From positions 4,622,501 through 4,686,500 of the forward strand of contig JAZARR010000179.1 of NCBI GenBank assembly GCA_037389465.1: a stretch of 64,000 nt of DNA, in the 5' to 3' direction. Shown here piece by piece: positions 12,861 to 27,000 of this stretch. Below the pieces are notes generated by a model, which worked only from the letters and a program-made list of their open reading frames with translations, was not told where the DNA came from and did no database searches. Positions within the stretch are counted from its first letter, which is position 1. The number at the start of each line of letters is the position of its first letter. This DNA is from Baylisascaris procyonis. Its lineage: Eukaryota; Nematoda; Chromadorea; Rhabditida; Ascarididae. The translations under genes were made by a program, and so were the position numbers.

Positions 12861-15001
12861 TTCGGTCACTTATATCCACTAATACGATTAAAAATGAATA
12901 TTTCTTAGAGAAGAGAGGGGTCTATATAGGCGTTTTTTAGTCCGAGTGATCACTGATGATAATACTACTAATGTTGAGAAAATACCTTAAATTTTCTTCT
13001 TCAAATTCTCTGCTTTGCGAAAAAAAAAAATGCGCGATTAATTTGAATTGTTTTAAAATTTAATAGTCATTAGTTAGTCTCTAATTTCCAACAACTCCAT
13101 CGAGATCGAAGTTCCGCTCACATTCTCAAATGCTTTGCGTAAAAATTACAAAAAAAATGGAGCATAACTCCGAAAAAAAAAACTGCAAAAAATTAGATTG
13201 GAATTTTTTTTTTTTTAGAGTATTGTAAAATGCAATACAATTGTCATAAGTTTTCAACTTATTTGATATTTCAAGAAGTAATTTTGTGAGAAAATTTGTA
13301 ATAAAGCTTACGGAAATTTGCATGATTGAAATCGTTCGTTCTTGATTAGATAATAGGTTGAAATATTTTTTGTGTTTGATTTTGAAATTTATTCGATCAT
13401 TGAAATTGAAAATTGATTAGTGAATCGCTTCCGTTCACATGATGCTCGTTGCTGACCTACGGTCAGCAGAGGGGAAGGATTCATATGAATGGGGAGGTAG
13501 ATGCTTTTACATGTCGTGGAGCTGGAGTTAGGTAGGAGCTGAAATCAAAAGCGTCTGTGTCCCTATCTGATATTTTACTACTTGGCCGTGCTGTGTTATG
13601 TTACCGGAATATATGGGTGACAGAAGGCAGCCTGTTTGAGAATAGCAGCAAGAGTACATTATTCATTATGTCTAATTGCGACCATTTAGGTGCAAAATAT
13701 TTTTGAATTATTCTTTTAGTTAGCAAAGAAATTCGGGTTACGTTTGTTGTATTTAGTTTGCTAGTGAATGTCACCTTCTCAGCATTAATTTCTAGATGAT
13801 ATGAAAGCGTACGACAGCCAAATTATGCTAATGCCTTCAATGCTAATATGCCAATGGTAAAAAAGCTGTTAAACTTGATGATTAACTACAAATCTGACGG
13901 AAAAATACCCTAAATTCTAATGACGGCAAGTGGACTCTTCATAATGGAGTCTTGAAAATCTTAAACTTCCCCAGTGAAGAAAGAAAAAACAATCGGAGTC
14001 ACTAAAAGCAGAAATTTTTCTTCAATCGGAGCTGAAGCTCATAGAGAGAAGACCGGTTCCGATAAAGCTAATCACCTCTGTTTTGTGCGCCATCGGGATT
14101 CTACAGCTCTGTGAACTTTCCAATCGATCGATACTGAAATGCTAATCAATGTCAATTACAGACCCAAAAGTGTATGCGCACCGAAATAGCGAACATATAC
14201 AAAAAAGTGAAAGCACGACAGTGGTGAATAACGACGTCTCGTTATCGGAAACACAAGAAAGCAAAGCGGAGCAGAGGTGAGGCTTCCGGCCGTTCCTCCA
14301 TTTCGTTGTCCACTCCGGCGATTGCGCTCTTTTCTTAACTCTCATGTTATGGGATTATGGTTCGGCATTCAATAGAAGATTTAGAGAGCACGTCGGCACA
14401 ATGGATCCTTCCCTATGCATTTACTGTTTGCAACAGATCTGGATTTAGTTCGAGGATTGAACTTAAAACTTAAGTGGTGATTCAGAAGTGAAAACTTTTC
14501 TAACTATAATATATCCGCAGGCGGTATTGAAAACTGATTTGAATTCATTCCATAACAAATTGTTCGTCGAGTTTCATTTTCAATAAACTTTTTTGAGTTC
14601 AGAAGAATATTTGACAAGTGGGTCCTATTTCATGATCATCCTTTAGAATATTGTACTAACAATGGTATAACGTTAATTCTAAGTCATGAATGATTTTCCT
14701 AGAAGAGGTTGCGATGAGTACTATTTAATGGTTAAGGATAATAGTCCTTTAACGGCAAATGCAAAGCTTAAACCGCAGTGAAATCAACACATTAACATCA
14801 ACTGCCACAGCAGGCATATGGCCTTATTTATTAAATTCGTTTATCAGTTGGCGGGTGAATCGACACCGTTCTTACGGTGCTATTCGGCTGTCCGGAATGC
14901 AGTTGGACATGCCCAGCTGCCTCATTATGAAGACATGTCCCCGGTCACGTCGAATTAAGTTCATAATGGGTATTGCCATCTTACAGTTGATTTGATTTCA
15001 G
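12861..15001. other. Intergenic upstream of the large gene, no gene seen
   Basis: This 2.1-kb stretch precedes the large plus-strand gene and should contain its promoter. No open frame here has splice partners. Near 14991-15001 the sequence TTGATTTCAG forms a strong acceptor 7 nt before the ATG. Confidence 0.5.
15000..15001 (+). promoter_or_regulatory. Putative trans-splice (or 5'UTR) acceptor of the large gene
   Basis: TTGATTTCAG ends at 15001, only 7 nt before the ATG at 15009. An acceptor this close to a start codon, with no upstream coding exon in phase, is what a spliced-leader addition site looks like in nematodes. A cis-spliced 5'UTR exon is the alternative. Confidence 0.45.
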
Positions 15002-15008
15002 TGATGAT

Positions 15009-18000
15009 ATGACGACGGAATCATCACTGGTCGATGGTATAATGAAGCATATCTGCGAGGAGAAAAGCACTAATGATACGGCACCACATCCTCTACGCAT
15101 AAAAATTGCCGGGGGGCGAATTGTTGAAAGTTCCATCTCTGTTGAACTACAGAAAGCACAAGTTACCGATTACGTTGCGATTGGTGGTATAGAACAAGAA
15201 AAAGAGGAACGAGGAATGCAACAATTGACGAACCCACATTCTGTCACCGGGAATCAAGAGACGCTTATTGGTGACGAAGCTGCAAAAACAGCGGATAGCA
15301 GCAGTCATGCAATGGCGTCAATAAGCGCTAGAGTCTTACTTCAAAGTGTTCCCATCGTTGAAAAGAAGACGCCAAACACTGACATTGTGGTAGAAGGGAA
15401 AATTGAATCTTATGAAAGCAGTGAATCTGCAGCTGTTATCACAAACATCGATAATGTTGTCACATCGTCAACTATGAAAGAAGATGCATCAAGGGGTATG
15501 GCAATAGCATCAGAATCCAATGAATTGACTGCTGTGACGGCAAATGAGGGGATTCCGAAACGTCGAATTGGGTATGCGAGAATTTAATTCGATTATCGAG
15601 ACGGTATTTAAGTACCATCATCCATCCGTCGAAGCAAATTTTGACCGTTAAAAAAGATAATAGTACAAATATATAAACACAAACTAACAATTAATATGGT
15701 TTAAAAAATAGGTGGATAAGAAATTGATACATAGAGCAACCGAAATAACTAACTGAAAGGCAAAGCGCATTGATCTAATAAATATGTCATAGGCGTTTAA
15801 ATATTTTACAGTATGCTGTTATCAGAGTGTACTTATTTTATACAGTATAGTACACTTGTGTCACAGTATATTTACAATATATTGATATATTACAGTATAC
15901 TTAGGTACAATTTGAGATATTCGAAGGCCTACTTGATGGTATTAACTGGTATGATTTAAGGGGGATGAGGTAACTGTGCAGGTGGTACGGTTGAACGAGT
16001 GTATATTTTATGTATCGATGTTGATCGCTTCTGCAATGTGTATTGATACATTTCTGCAATATTTCACACACCTGACCATATAGGTAGCAGTGGATATCAG
16101 GTAGATATCAGGTGTTGTCGGATCACATGACGCCTGATATCAGGTGTTGTCGGATGGCATGACGCCTGATATCAGGTGTTGTCGGATCACATGACGCCTG
16201 ATATCACGTGTTGTCGGATCACATGATGCCTGATATCAGGTGTTGTCTGATCACATGACGCCTGATATCACGTGTTGTCGGATCACATGATGCCTGATAT
16301 CAGGTGTTGTCGGATCACATGACGCCTGATATCAGGTGTTGTCGGATCATATGATGCCTAATATCAGGTGTTGTCGGATCACATGACGTTTCTTTTTTAA
16401 TACGCAATTGTCTTTATTAGTAAGTTTGCCCTGATGGATACCTTTAACCTTTGTGGTACTAAAAAAATAGATGATGACCCGCATGAAATGCGATCACATC
16501 TACTGTGTCTAGTTATTCAAACCTTTTTTCATGAAAATCCCAGACATATATTTTAGCGGTGATAGCACACGGGTATAATTCTATTTCGTGTTTGCTTATC
16601 TTACTTTACCTTTCTTGTTTTAAATTTTCAGATTTTATAAAATTTCTGTAATTTTAAATGGGCAATAGAACGAATATTCATATTTTGTTTTCCAGATATT
16701 CTATATTTATATAAATATGGGGAATTTTCTGTGGGCAGAAAAGGAAAGTGCCATCAAGGCTTATAAATTTGAATTGCGAATAGTAAAAAGTATTACTTCG
16801 ATATTTTCTTTTCCATTTGATAAATGACCTTCGAGCATCGGTCTTTTTAGTGACCATTGGTCATCAAATGATTATGGTAATGGTCGCTGAGTATAATCCA
16901 CTCTGTGATTGGGTCGATGGCTTTAATAGCCACCATTTATTAGACTGTTTAATGGTATCGTTATTATTTTGCAGTTGTGGGCGTCGACGTCGACCATTAA
17001 CCATGCGGAAAAAAACTGGTGGCAGAATGAGGTTTGTTTAATCCCTCTTTGTATTCCTTATATTTTGATAAATCACGATAGGTTTCTTTTTGCTTTTCTT
17101 GAAGAAGTGAAGAAGGAATTATTCGGATTATTTCCCATTGAGGTGAATTGGCATTGAAACGAAGATTGATCTCTCACTTATCGAGATACTGCAATTTCTC
17201 GAACTTCGTTATCCTCGTTATCTTAGCATAACTTACCCGAGCCGGAGCTTTATTCCTGGAATGCCGATGGATCACTCATAAATTTGTCTGTTTTTTTTAA
17301 AATATTTCTCTAAGGGATCCAATTATCAAGAATTTCTCTCACTAGCCAATTGCATCTCTAGTTTCAACGTCATTTTTTGATTTCATTTGTAAGCTTTTTT
17401 TAGCCGATATAAATCTCCATCAACTGAAGCAGAGAGTGTAGAAGAAAATGGCAAAAACGATGTGAATAATAAATCGACGGAGTTGGAGTCAGCAGTTCTT
17501 GCTTCAGATGTTCAGGTTTGTTTAATTTGAATATTAAAGCATCACCTGAAAAAAAAAAATCTTCGCTCATATTGGAGCGTTGAAAATCTTCATTCAATGC
17601 GTCGACGATCTAGCTATTCCAAAATCCATCGATCGTTTTGTTCTTTGAAGAAGTGATTATGGAGCTGTGGTGATATACTGAAACATAGAACGTATAATGT
17701 TTGAGGATACAATTTGATGATCCATAACAGGTTTTGTGCCACTGAGATTGAAGAGGTTTTTTATTGCAATTATTTTGGCATTTAGCTTGAGGCATTGTTG
17801 TTTTTTAATTCATCAGATCTCATTGTTAATTTAAAAGTATCCATTAGAAATTAAGGTAATCGACATCTCTTCCATTGCTCGTTATCAAATATTAAAAAAA
17901 ATAACCTCATGTTTGCGATGTTTATCCAAAAATTTAGTTCATCGTTTTGCCTTATCTACTGCGCGGTCAGTTGTGAAGCTCCGACCAGAGTGTTGACTCC

Positions 18001-21000
18001 GCTCAGCAGAGCCACTCCGCCCAGCACCCTCATCGGGACAAGGATGGCGGAACAATTCCCAACAGTCATAAGAGGAACGACGGTGAATCGGCTCGTTCGC
18101 ATCCGACGGGCAGGAGACGAGCCTAAGCCTTAACCTTCACGCGATCGACCTGCAAGATGGAGAGGCCGGCCTAAATACCGCAGGAGTCAAGTGGATCAGA
18201 GAGGCATTGGGTCAGAACAGGTGGAAGCGATATGAAGAGATATGTATTCCTAATGAATGCTCTGTTCGTTGAAATAAATAAATGAATAAATTATTGCAGA
18301 TGTGTGCATCAAAAGTGAAAAAGAAAGACGATGTTATGAAGGATCGCGACGTTGACGTTGAAATTGACCGTCGGCTCATTTGTTCAGAGTAAGCTTCTTG
18401 ATTTATTCAAGTATCAGAACATCATCTCTATTTCTTTAGTTTAACTGAAAGTATTTTTCAACCATATTCCCATTTTTATACGCTTTCTTGCAAACATTTG
18501 CAGCCCCATATAACATTATTGAGCTGACAGCTGACGATCGATCCAGATCGCGATCAGAATTTCATCGCCGATGACGAGTTTTTTTTTGATACGACAATTT
18601 ATTAAATTGATTTAAATTTTATCGCTAAATTCTCAATCGTTTTCTTTTATCTATAAATCTTACATCATTCGAAACTATTTTATTCTCCTCTGGCAAACGT
18701 TTTACTATCATTTAGCATATTCTATTATATTCTTAAAGTGGGAGTACTTATGTAAATTTTATGAGCAAGATTTACCTATGGTTACGAGGTTGGATGGGTT
18801 CGTTGCACGAATTTTCACAGCTCCTATCTGAGACATATTTATATCGATGTGAGCGAATTGAAATGCAAAGGTATTGAGAGAATAATGTATATTAGCTTTC
18901 CTTGTCTTTATGTTTGAAGGCAATTTGATCGGACATAATTGCAGTCATCATTTTGGGCAATGAATTGTCCATTTTGGCGAAATGCAATTCACTCGCCTTC
19001 CTCTTAATAGTGTCCATTGTGGGATATAGCAAATAGCAGTCTTTATAAAGTGGACAATAAAATAAAATGGCTTAAATGTTTGCGTAGATATTAAGATTTA
19101 ATTTATTGCAGGGAAGATGCAAGTGGTTTTGCTGTTGAAAACATGAAGAGAAATATTAAGGATCATAAACAACAAATTTCGCCTTCAATGAACCATTGTC
19201 GTAATAATGCCGCATCTGTGTCGACTTCTCCGAAGCCGAAAACTGCTCCCGTTAAGGTTGGTACTTCTTAAAAAATTTAGGAAGAGGAAAAGGAAGTTAA
19301 GAGGTGGGGATTCTCTAGCTATCCCTAAGGATACTGCTGTGCGAAAAGAATTTATTGAAAATGCTTCCAACTAAGTTGCCAAATAAGGTAGGGTCGTTAG
19401 CGTGCAAAAAAATACTTAGGAGTTGTACTTGGCACATTTGCATTCCCCTTTTGTGTCGAAAATTTCGACTTTCTTCAATTCTAGATCTTCATTTAAAATT
19501 ACATCGTCGCCGAAAACTGTCCCCATTATTTTACTTTCTATTGGTCCTCGTTCGAAATGTAACATTCTAGGCGTACTAAATATTTCTTCTTTACATACTA
19601 AAATAATAAGGGGATTCGTTAAATTTTTGAAGAAAAACTGAAAATTCCCCCAATTTTTTGTAGTTTGCCCTCAATTGTGGTTTTTCAAGTTGTTTTTGCA
19701 TCGTGCCATTCACAGCTGTCAATAAGGAGAAAATTATTTGTGCACATGATGTCATGCTGTTGTTTTGCACACAATAATCAGAAATTGATACCGTGATATG
19801 CTGATACCCACTCCACGATGTTTGCGACCGTACCTGATTCTAAACATTTATTTTTACGTTTAGTTGTGTCAGTTGGCTTTTACTCTTGTAAATCCATTCT
19901 ACTGTTTATTTTTGTCCCTGACCTTTTTTTGCAGTGGAACTCCACCTTCGATCTTTGTTTTTATGCAGTTGTCACTGAGTGGTGGTACAAGAGAAGTTGA
20001 AATTTTGCGTTGTTTACTCTAATAGACCTTTCACGAACTGAACGAACCATTATTTATGCTTTAATCGTTAAAGTTTTCCTTCATGCTCGAAGATAAGCGT
20101 GAATATTTTCAATTGCTTTATAAGAGATTCTAAAGTAATTGTTGAAAGTTACTGTCGAATCGGGATCGATGGTAGTATATTGCATTCGCAGATATAATCA
20201 TTGCCTTATGTACCGTTATTTTTGTTCATTTCAGAAATTGGAAAATAAGAGTACAATAAATGCAGCAATATCGAAAAGAATGAATTCATCGGGTACGCAG
20301 ACTCTTCCTGATGATATAAACGAGGTTGTTTTTATGCTTTATTCCTTAATATTACTTCTATTTCGTCACTCATATCGTCACGGTGATTTTTGAATTAACC
20401 TCGAAATAACTTTTCTTCTCCATCCTTCATTTGCACTAAAATTCTGAAATTCAAGAAAATTTTAATTTTTCAGTTACTATCGGTGAGAGGTTTTGGTACT
20501 TTTGCGGGTAAACAATTTATATATTGGTGTAGAAAGCTTCATTTTTTTTATATCATCGTGTGCATGTAGTGATTTTTTTTTCATAGTTTAGATAAATTTT
20601 TGTCGCAATTTAAATCTACTATAATAAACTCGTATTCGGATCCGAATTGAAGGCATAATTTAACCGGTTGATTTCCGTTGCCGGTAACCACGTTCCATTA
20701 GACGGTATCAACATTAACTGCTCCTCTCTACGGTTGATGCTTGATTACGTAGTACTTTTATCTTAGTATTGGGGTACTGCCCAAAACCAAGTTGTGATGG
20801 CAGAATTGAACCAAAGCCATGGACGCGACGTCTGAGCACTTCGTCGTTTCGCTGTGAATTGACGGACAAGGGTGGATTTATCCAGATGCTCACTACTATT
20901 TTATACGTTATTATCTTCAGATAATTTCAGCGTTTATCGCCGCCGACTCATTGCACATCGTCGCAGACATCTGATGAAATCCTCGCCGAATATGTTTTAG

Positions 21001-24000
21001 AAGAATGGAGCAAAAACAACGAATTTTCGTAAATTCTTTTTTTTTTCTTCTGCATTTTTTTTCATTTTTCTTCCTCCGTCATCTTTCCTCTCTATCCTCT
21101 CTTTCCACCGTCCTGCTCCTATAGCTTTGCGTATTAAGCTTTTCATTTCTCTTATTATTTCAATGTTTTACATGAATCTTGTAGTGTATTGCCACTGTGA
21201 CTTCCTTAGTAGTTATATGCGATCGTCGAAAAATTAGAATTTATTTCAAGTTGCCTCTGGATTCCCCATCAAGAAACGAATGGAAATCCAGAAGTAAGCA
21301 GCATCTACAGTAGTGACTCTCGCTTACATACCCTTGTCACCGTGAAAAGTCACACAAGTGGCACTCGATGCAGTGGGTTTGAAGAAGGAAAAAAGTTCCC
21401 TCAGATAGGTCGATACGATCGTGATGGGCGAGATAAAGCGTTACTATAATTGGATGTGATCCATATTGTATATTGTATATTGGTATCCTTAGTGATTATC
21501 GAAATAAAATGAGATAAAATTAATTTAAATAATATTTGAAGATTCGATGGGAAGGATCTGTACGGAGTATTGCGTCGTTTGAAGATGGCTTGTGTGATGT
21601 TACGAATGCAGAAAAATCAAATGGAAAAACTACGCAAAAAGAATCGGTTCATGAACGAATTGTTTGTTAGTGCGAGAAATGTGATCGATGATTTGAAGTA
21701 AATTGATTTGATTTAATTATTTCAAGTTTTTTTTTGTCCTTTTTCATTAGCGATAGTTGAGGAGATTATCTCGGAGCCGATTCAAATATTTTTACATTTG
21801 TCCTGCTCCTATCATCTCAAATTGCCGTTTCTTCGACGGCTGATTTTGCTGTGTTCGGTGATTTGGATTCGATATGAAAGTAGAACGCTCTGACGAGTTC
21901 ATTTTGCTAAGGGTGGGCAAAGCGGCAAAGTTATTTATGAAGGTGGGGACCAATATTTCTAAAATTTAGCGCTCATATTTTAGTTTCAAATTGTTTGATT
22001 TTTTAATATAACGATGCGAAAGATTAAATAAATATTCTCAAATTGCTTTTTGAACGGTGAATTTTTTTGGAATTTTTGCGCTCATTTTTGCTCATTCATT
22101 GCGTTTTCGTTTATCGCCGGTTAGTGACCGAACTGACCGAATCGATTGTGAACGCTTAAATGTGTTTGTCATTTAAGTGTTGGAGAATTGCATAATTTGG
22201 GTAGTATAGTTTCGTTTGGCTACTCGTATAGTTGACTGTTGGATTGTTGGTGAATGTTTTCTTGACGGCGCATTTCTGATAAACAGTACAGGATTTAGAC
22301 CTTATGGGAATAAAATAACCACGAAAATTGCGCTAGATTTCATGTTCACGGTGAATACCTTCAGATTTCTTTGATTTTTAGTATCTCATATCATTCTTTA
22401 TTATTATTGCTGATAGCGGTACATATTTTAGAATAAAATAGTAAAAATATAGTTGTGAGGACAAATATGTTATTAAAAGAGAGCAGATTGTAGCGGATAC
22501 AGACATCGTTTTAGGATCGGTGAAACGATGATAGGAGTGGACGAAAGATCTAAAATTCATCTCAGTGAGGCTTCTTGGACTGTTTAACTTTTAGTATTGA
22601 AATAAAGATCGTAATTGATTGAGTCGATTGCATTGAATTGAATAATTGAAAATAATTTTAAGCAATAAAGCGATTTGATCGTTACTATTGATAAGAGAGG
22701 CAATCATTTAAGGAAGACATTTCTATTGGATCTTTTACGTATTCGTGGCGATGTGAATTCATTGGGCAATGAATTTCGACTTTATCATCTCGATTTAAAG
22801 AGAGCATGTGATACGGTTCGTTTTCACAATCATTGTTGAAATTTTTATTACTGCTTACTGCATTATGACGTCACTTTGGTAGTTGTGTATAACCCCAGGG
22901 TGGTGAATTATGACGTCATCTAGGTAGTTATGTATGATCTCAGAGGGTATATTAAAAGAATTATGGAGAAATAGTATGTTGCGTGGATGGCGATATTTAA
23001 AAAAAAAAAAGAGAGAGAGAAAACCAAATGATGCGAACTGAGGTCGATCGCTGCTCTGATAACAACCTTGTTTAGCTAGCGATCAAGTTCTTGTTTATTT
23101 AGCTCAACTTTTATGTCCCGTCAAGTGTTATACAGTTTTACATGGATCAATACTGCAGAGTCGATAAAGAAATCGGTTTGTATATATTAGTAGAAATATA
23201 ATGTATAATTAAGCAGAAAATTAGTGCAAATAAAATCGAAAGAATAAAATATCATTGAATAAAAACAAGAAATTTATAAATGAATTAATGCAATATAATT
23301 TTTCAGTGTGCTGTAAAAGCAAAAGAAGATACACGACGATTTGAACTCGTCGCTGTGAAGTATGAAGAAGATAAAAGGAAGCTAAAGGTTTCATTATTTG
23401 CTTCTTTAAGCACATTTTATTTTATTTCATAGTTTTTTATCTTTAAAAAATGGCACTTTTAAAGGGTGCTGATTATCCAAGCATTTATTGATTTGACGTA
23501 ACATTGTTCAAATATGGTCGAATTTTATTGCCTGGGGGCATTTCGAGTTGTAGCTGTGCCGGATAATTGGCGATGCGCTAAGACTACAATTTTAGAAGCT
23601 TTCTTGAAAATAACGCTATTAGTTCGCCTCGTATTGACTAATAATATCTAATATAACAGGAACAATTGGAAGCGAAAGAACAAGAATTGAATTTGTGTCA
23701 TTCAATAATCGATAGCAAAACTCGTGATCTATTGGTGGCTGATCGTGATGTGCATTTGGCGAATGAACGTGTGGCGAATATCCAGAAGAAACTTGAAGAT
23801 AAATTGTTTGTTGGTGAGTTCATTTGGGATTTTCATTAGGCAAATAAGTGAAATGATAACTTTGGCATTCATTTGGTGTCATATGATCGAACAATATTTT
23901 ACAAAGGTCAAAGGTCATGTGACTCAGAAGATCGTTGGCACTTATCTGTGACATGAGAGACGGGGTGCCTCAATAGTATAATCGGGAATATTTATTGTTA

Positions 24001-27000
24001 CCCGGCGAGTATCTAATATAACAGGAACAATTGGAATCGAAAGAATATTATATTATGATTTTGCAACGGAGTTTGCTATAATTCCTTTCCCAATCTGAAT
24101 ATAGAGACCGCTGAACGATTTTCTCATACTTTAATAGGCCCAATATATTTTTGCAATCGCTTTCTGGTTTAACTGAATTCTTTTTGAAGTGTTCAAAACG
24201 TTAAAAGTCACCATCTTCTTTCGCTCTTCTGTCTCTGTCCTCTTCTTTAGTGAATGCCTGTCATAGTTTTTCGTTTGGGAAGGTTATTTCGCAGAGGTTT
24301 CCTTCAGTTACAGTAATGTGTGTCTTCCTTCAATTACAGTAAGAATTACAGTAATATGTTTTTGAAGTTGGTAGGGCCCAATGTTTTGCAGAGTTAAACT
24401 AAAGAGAAAGTATGCCGAGGTAGATTTAAAGGAAGATATGCAGAGGTAAATTCAGAAGTTCTGTCGGTGTGAGTTCATCCGTCAGGCGTGGATAATTCTT
24501 TTTTTTTTAATTTAAAACTTATGACGTTTGATTGCAGCAACGAATACGAAATGTACATCATGCAATGTATTCGATAAATACCGCGATGTGTTAACGACAC
24601 AAATCGCTGATAAGACCACTGCGCTTGCTAGTGCTACAAATATGCTTAATGAAGTTGGTTTCAATTTTTCATATTCTCTGAAATTTACCGCAATTATTGA
24701 AGTCCTTTTTTTTGCGGCCTTTTTGCAGTTGATGGTTTTTGAAAATGGTGAAGTGGATCCTGTTACTCGCAATGAAGTTATAATAAATGTGGTGATACCT
24801 GAAATCTTTTGTGAGATAAGAATGGGCAAGAAAAAAGGGAAAGATAATTGCCCATTTTTCAAAAAACTTTCCCAAAAATTATATAACTTGCAAGAGGTTT
24901 CTTCCCAAAATTGTAGACTTGGATTTATATTGGTGTATTCGCCTACTCTTAGCGTTTGTGCTGTTGTAAATAATTGGTTGGTTTGTTAAGGTGAGAGTGA
25001 AATTGGAGAAGCAAGAGCGTGCTGCAAGGATATTAACAAAAGAAAACGAGAAAACAAGATTTGAGAGAGATGCATGGAGGAGTGATTCAAAACGGCTTGA
25101 GAATGAGGTTAGTGCTTCCTTTTTTTAAACCAATTCTGTTGACTTGAAATTCAATTTTTATTTACGTTCAAAACAAAATTCACTATTTTTCCAATTAAAT
25201 AAGGATTGTTTATTTAATACTTTGGATTTTTTTATAGTTTTATGTAATTTTTTTTTTCATTCATGGAAGGTGGTTAAAATTGGAATTTGTTGGCGGTAAT
25301 GTCCATCTTTGAGAGTTATTTTATTTAATGATTCATTTTAATTATTCTCTTTTATTCATTAAGATGGACAGAGCAAATTTTTGTTTATTCGTTTGGACGG
25401 GCCCAAAATATTTTCAGGGAATGTGCTATCTTTTCAGATTTTATTATTTTCCTGACCTCTTAACCTGAGTAAACGAATTTCTTTTCTTTAGCGCATTGGG
25501 AATTTTTTTGCTTATAAGTAATTAACTTTTGTTTTAGCTAAGCTAAATTGTTGGGAATTTGGACTGAGTGAATCATTTTAATAAAGGTGCTAAGAGACTC
25601 ATCTGTAGAATTCCCGAAGGGGAAGAAGGGGATTCGCAAAGTTAAGTGGCGATGATTTAGAGGTTTTAGGCTTCCATAAGGATATTGTTGCTCATAAAGC
25701 ACTAGAAAAGTTTTCGCTGGGGGATTTCCTTGAGTTCTTTTATGACGATAGTAGGAAGAAAGAAGAGAAAGAAAGGGATTTATATTTCTTTTTTCTTTTC
25801 TTGTCCTATGCGTGGGTGTTAATTATTATATATTAACCACTTTAATGAAGTATTTTTATGTTATAGATGAAATATCTTCGTGCACAATTAGCAGCACTAT
25901 CAAATGATGCTAGTGCAATATCGGTGAATACAACTTCGACACCAAGTGATAGTAGCAGCAGTGCTAATCGTTTAGTGAATGATTCTCGACCTCTCAGAGG
26001 TAAATTTCTTTTTGTTGACCTTTATGCTTTTTTATCAACGTTGCATATCCAGAAAACCATTTATGCTAACGAGGGCCATCATAATGTGAGTCGAAAATTT
26101 ACCCATTGGAATGGAATTCTGCCCATGGGCAAAGTTTTCCATCTGTTATTTTATCATCTATTTAAGTATGCAAACTGCTTAGGAGCATCGGAAGTACGTG
26201 ATTCACCAACGACTTCATCATCGACGCCACACATACAGTCGCCAATATTTACCGAGAAAGCAGGTGCGAGAAGTGGTCGTTTAGGAGCAATATCACCGAC
26301 CGTATGTCCACCGCCTCCTGAACCACCCGCATTCTTCAACAAATGGAATACACCAAAAACGAAGATAACTACACAGGTGGGACATATTTTATGCTGCAAA
26401 GGGTAGTGCTAAATTATTGCATATCTTTCAGAAGGAGACGTTTCAGCCATATCAGAAGAAACCTTTCACCTTATCGTCCCCCTTTTCAGATATTACTTTA
26501 CTGGGTAATATTACAAGTGAAGTAAATTATGTAATTGTTACGATGTGAATTTTGAGAAGTGTTGTATTTTGAAATTGATTATCACTGATATATAGAGATA
26601 TATAAAAGGGAAACGTAAAACGAACTCGGGCACTGAAATGGCAATAGTTTTGTGTTGAAATTTGGGGCAATAGATTGATTGATTTAAGCCTTACTCCAGA
26701 AGCAATTATCGCAGTTCGAATCCTCTATATATCGTATATTTGTTGATTTTGTTGTTGTTATTGAGTCTGCCTTGTTTGCTAATATTGCGCCTAACTGTGA
26801 AGTGAAAGCATAGAATTTGGGAGAAGAAACAGTCAATGTTTTTAGATGTTTCGAGCAAATGCGACTTGCCACCTGCACAATGAATTCATTGTTGGACATT
26901 TGCGCCATATTTTATGTTGCTTTACATTTATTAGTTCACCTCCTTGGTGAAAATACCCGAACATTTTTGCAATGGCGCAAACGTTTCATTGGGAGAGCGA

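Noticed and set aside
24512..24989. 153-aa plus-strand frame and its minus shadow
   Set aside because: Only 24538-24653 is coding; the rest is read-through into the next intron.
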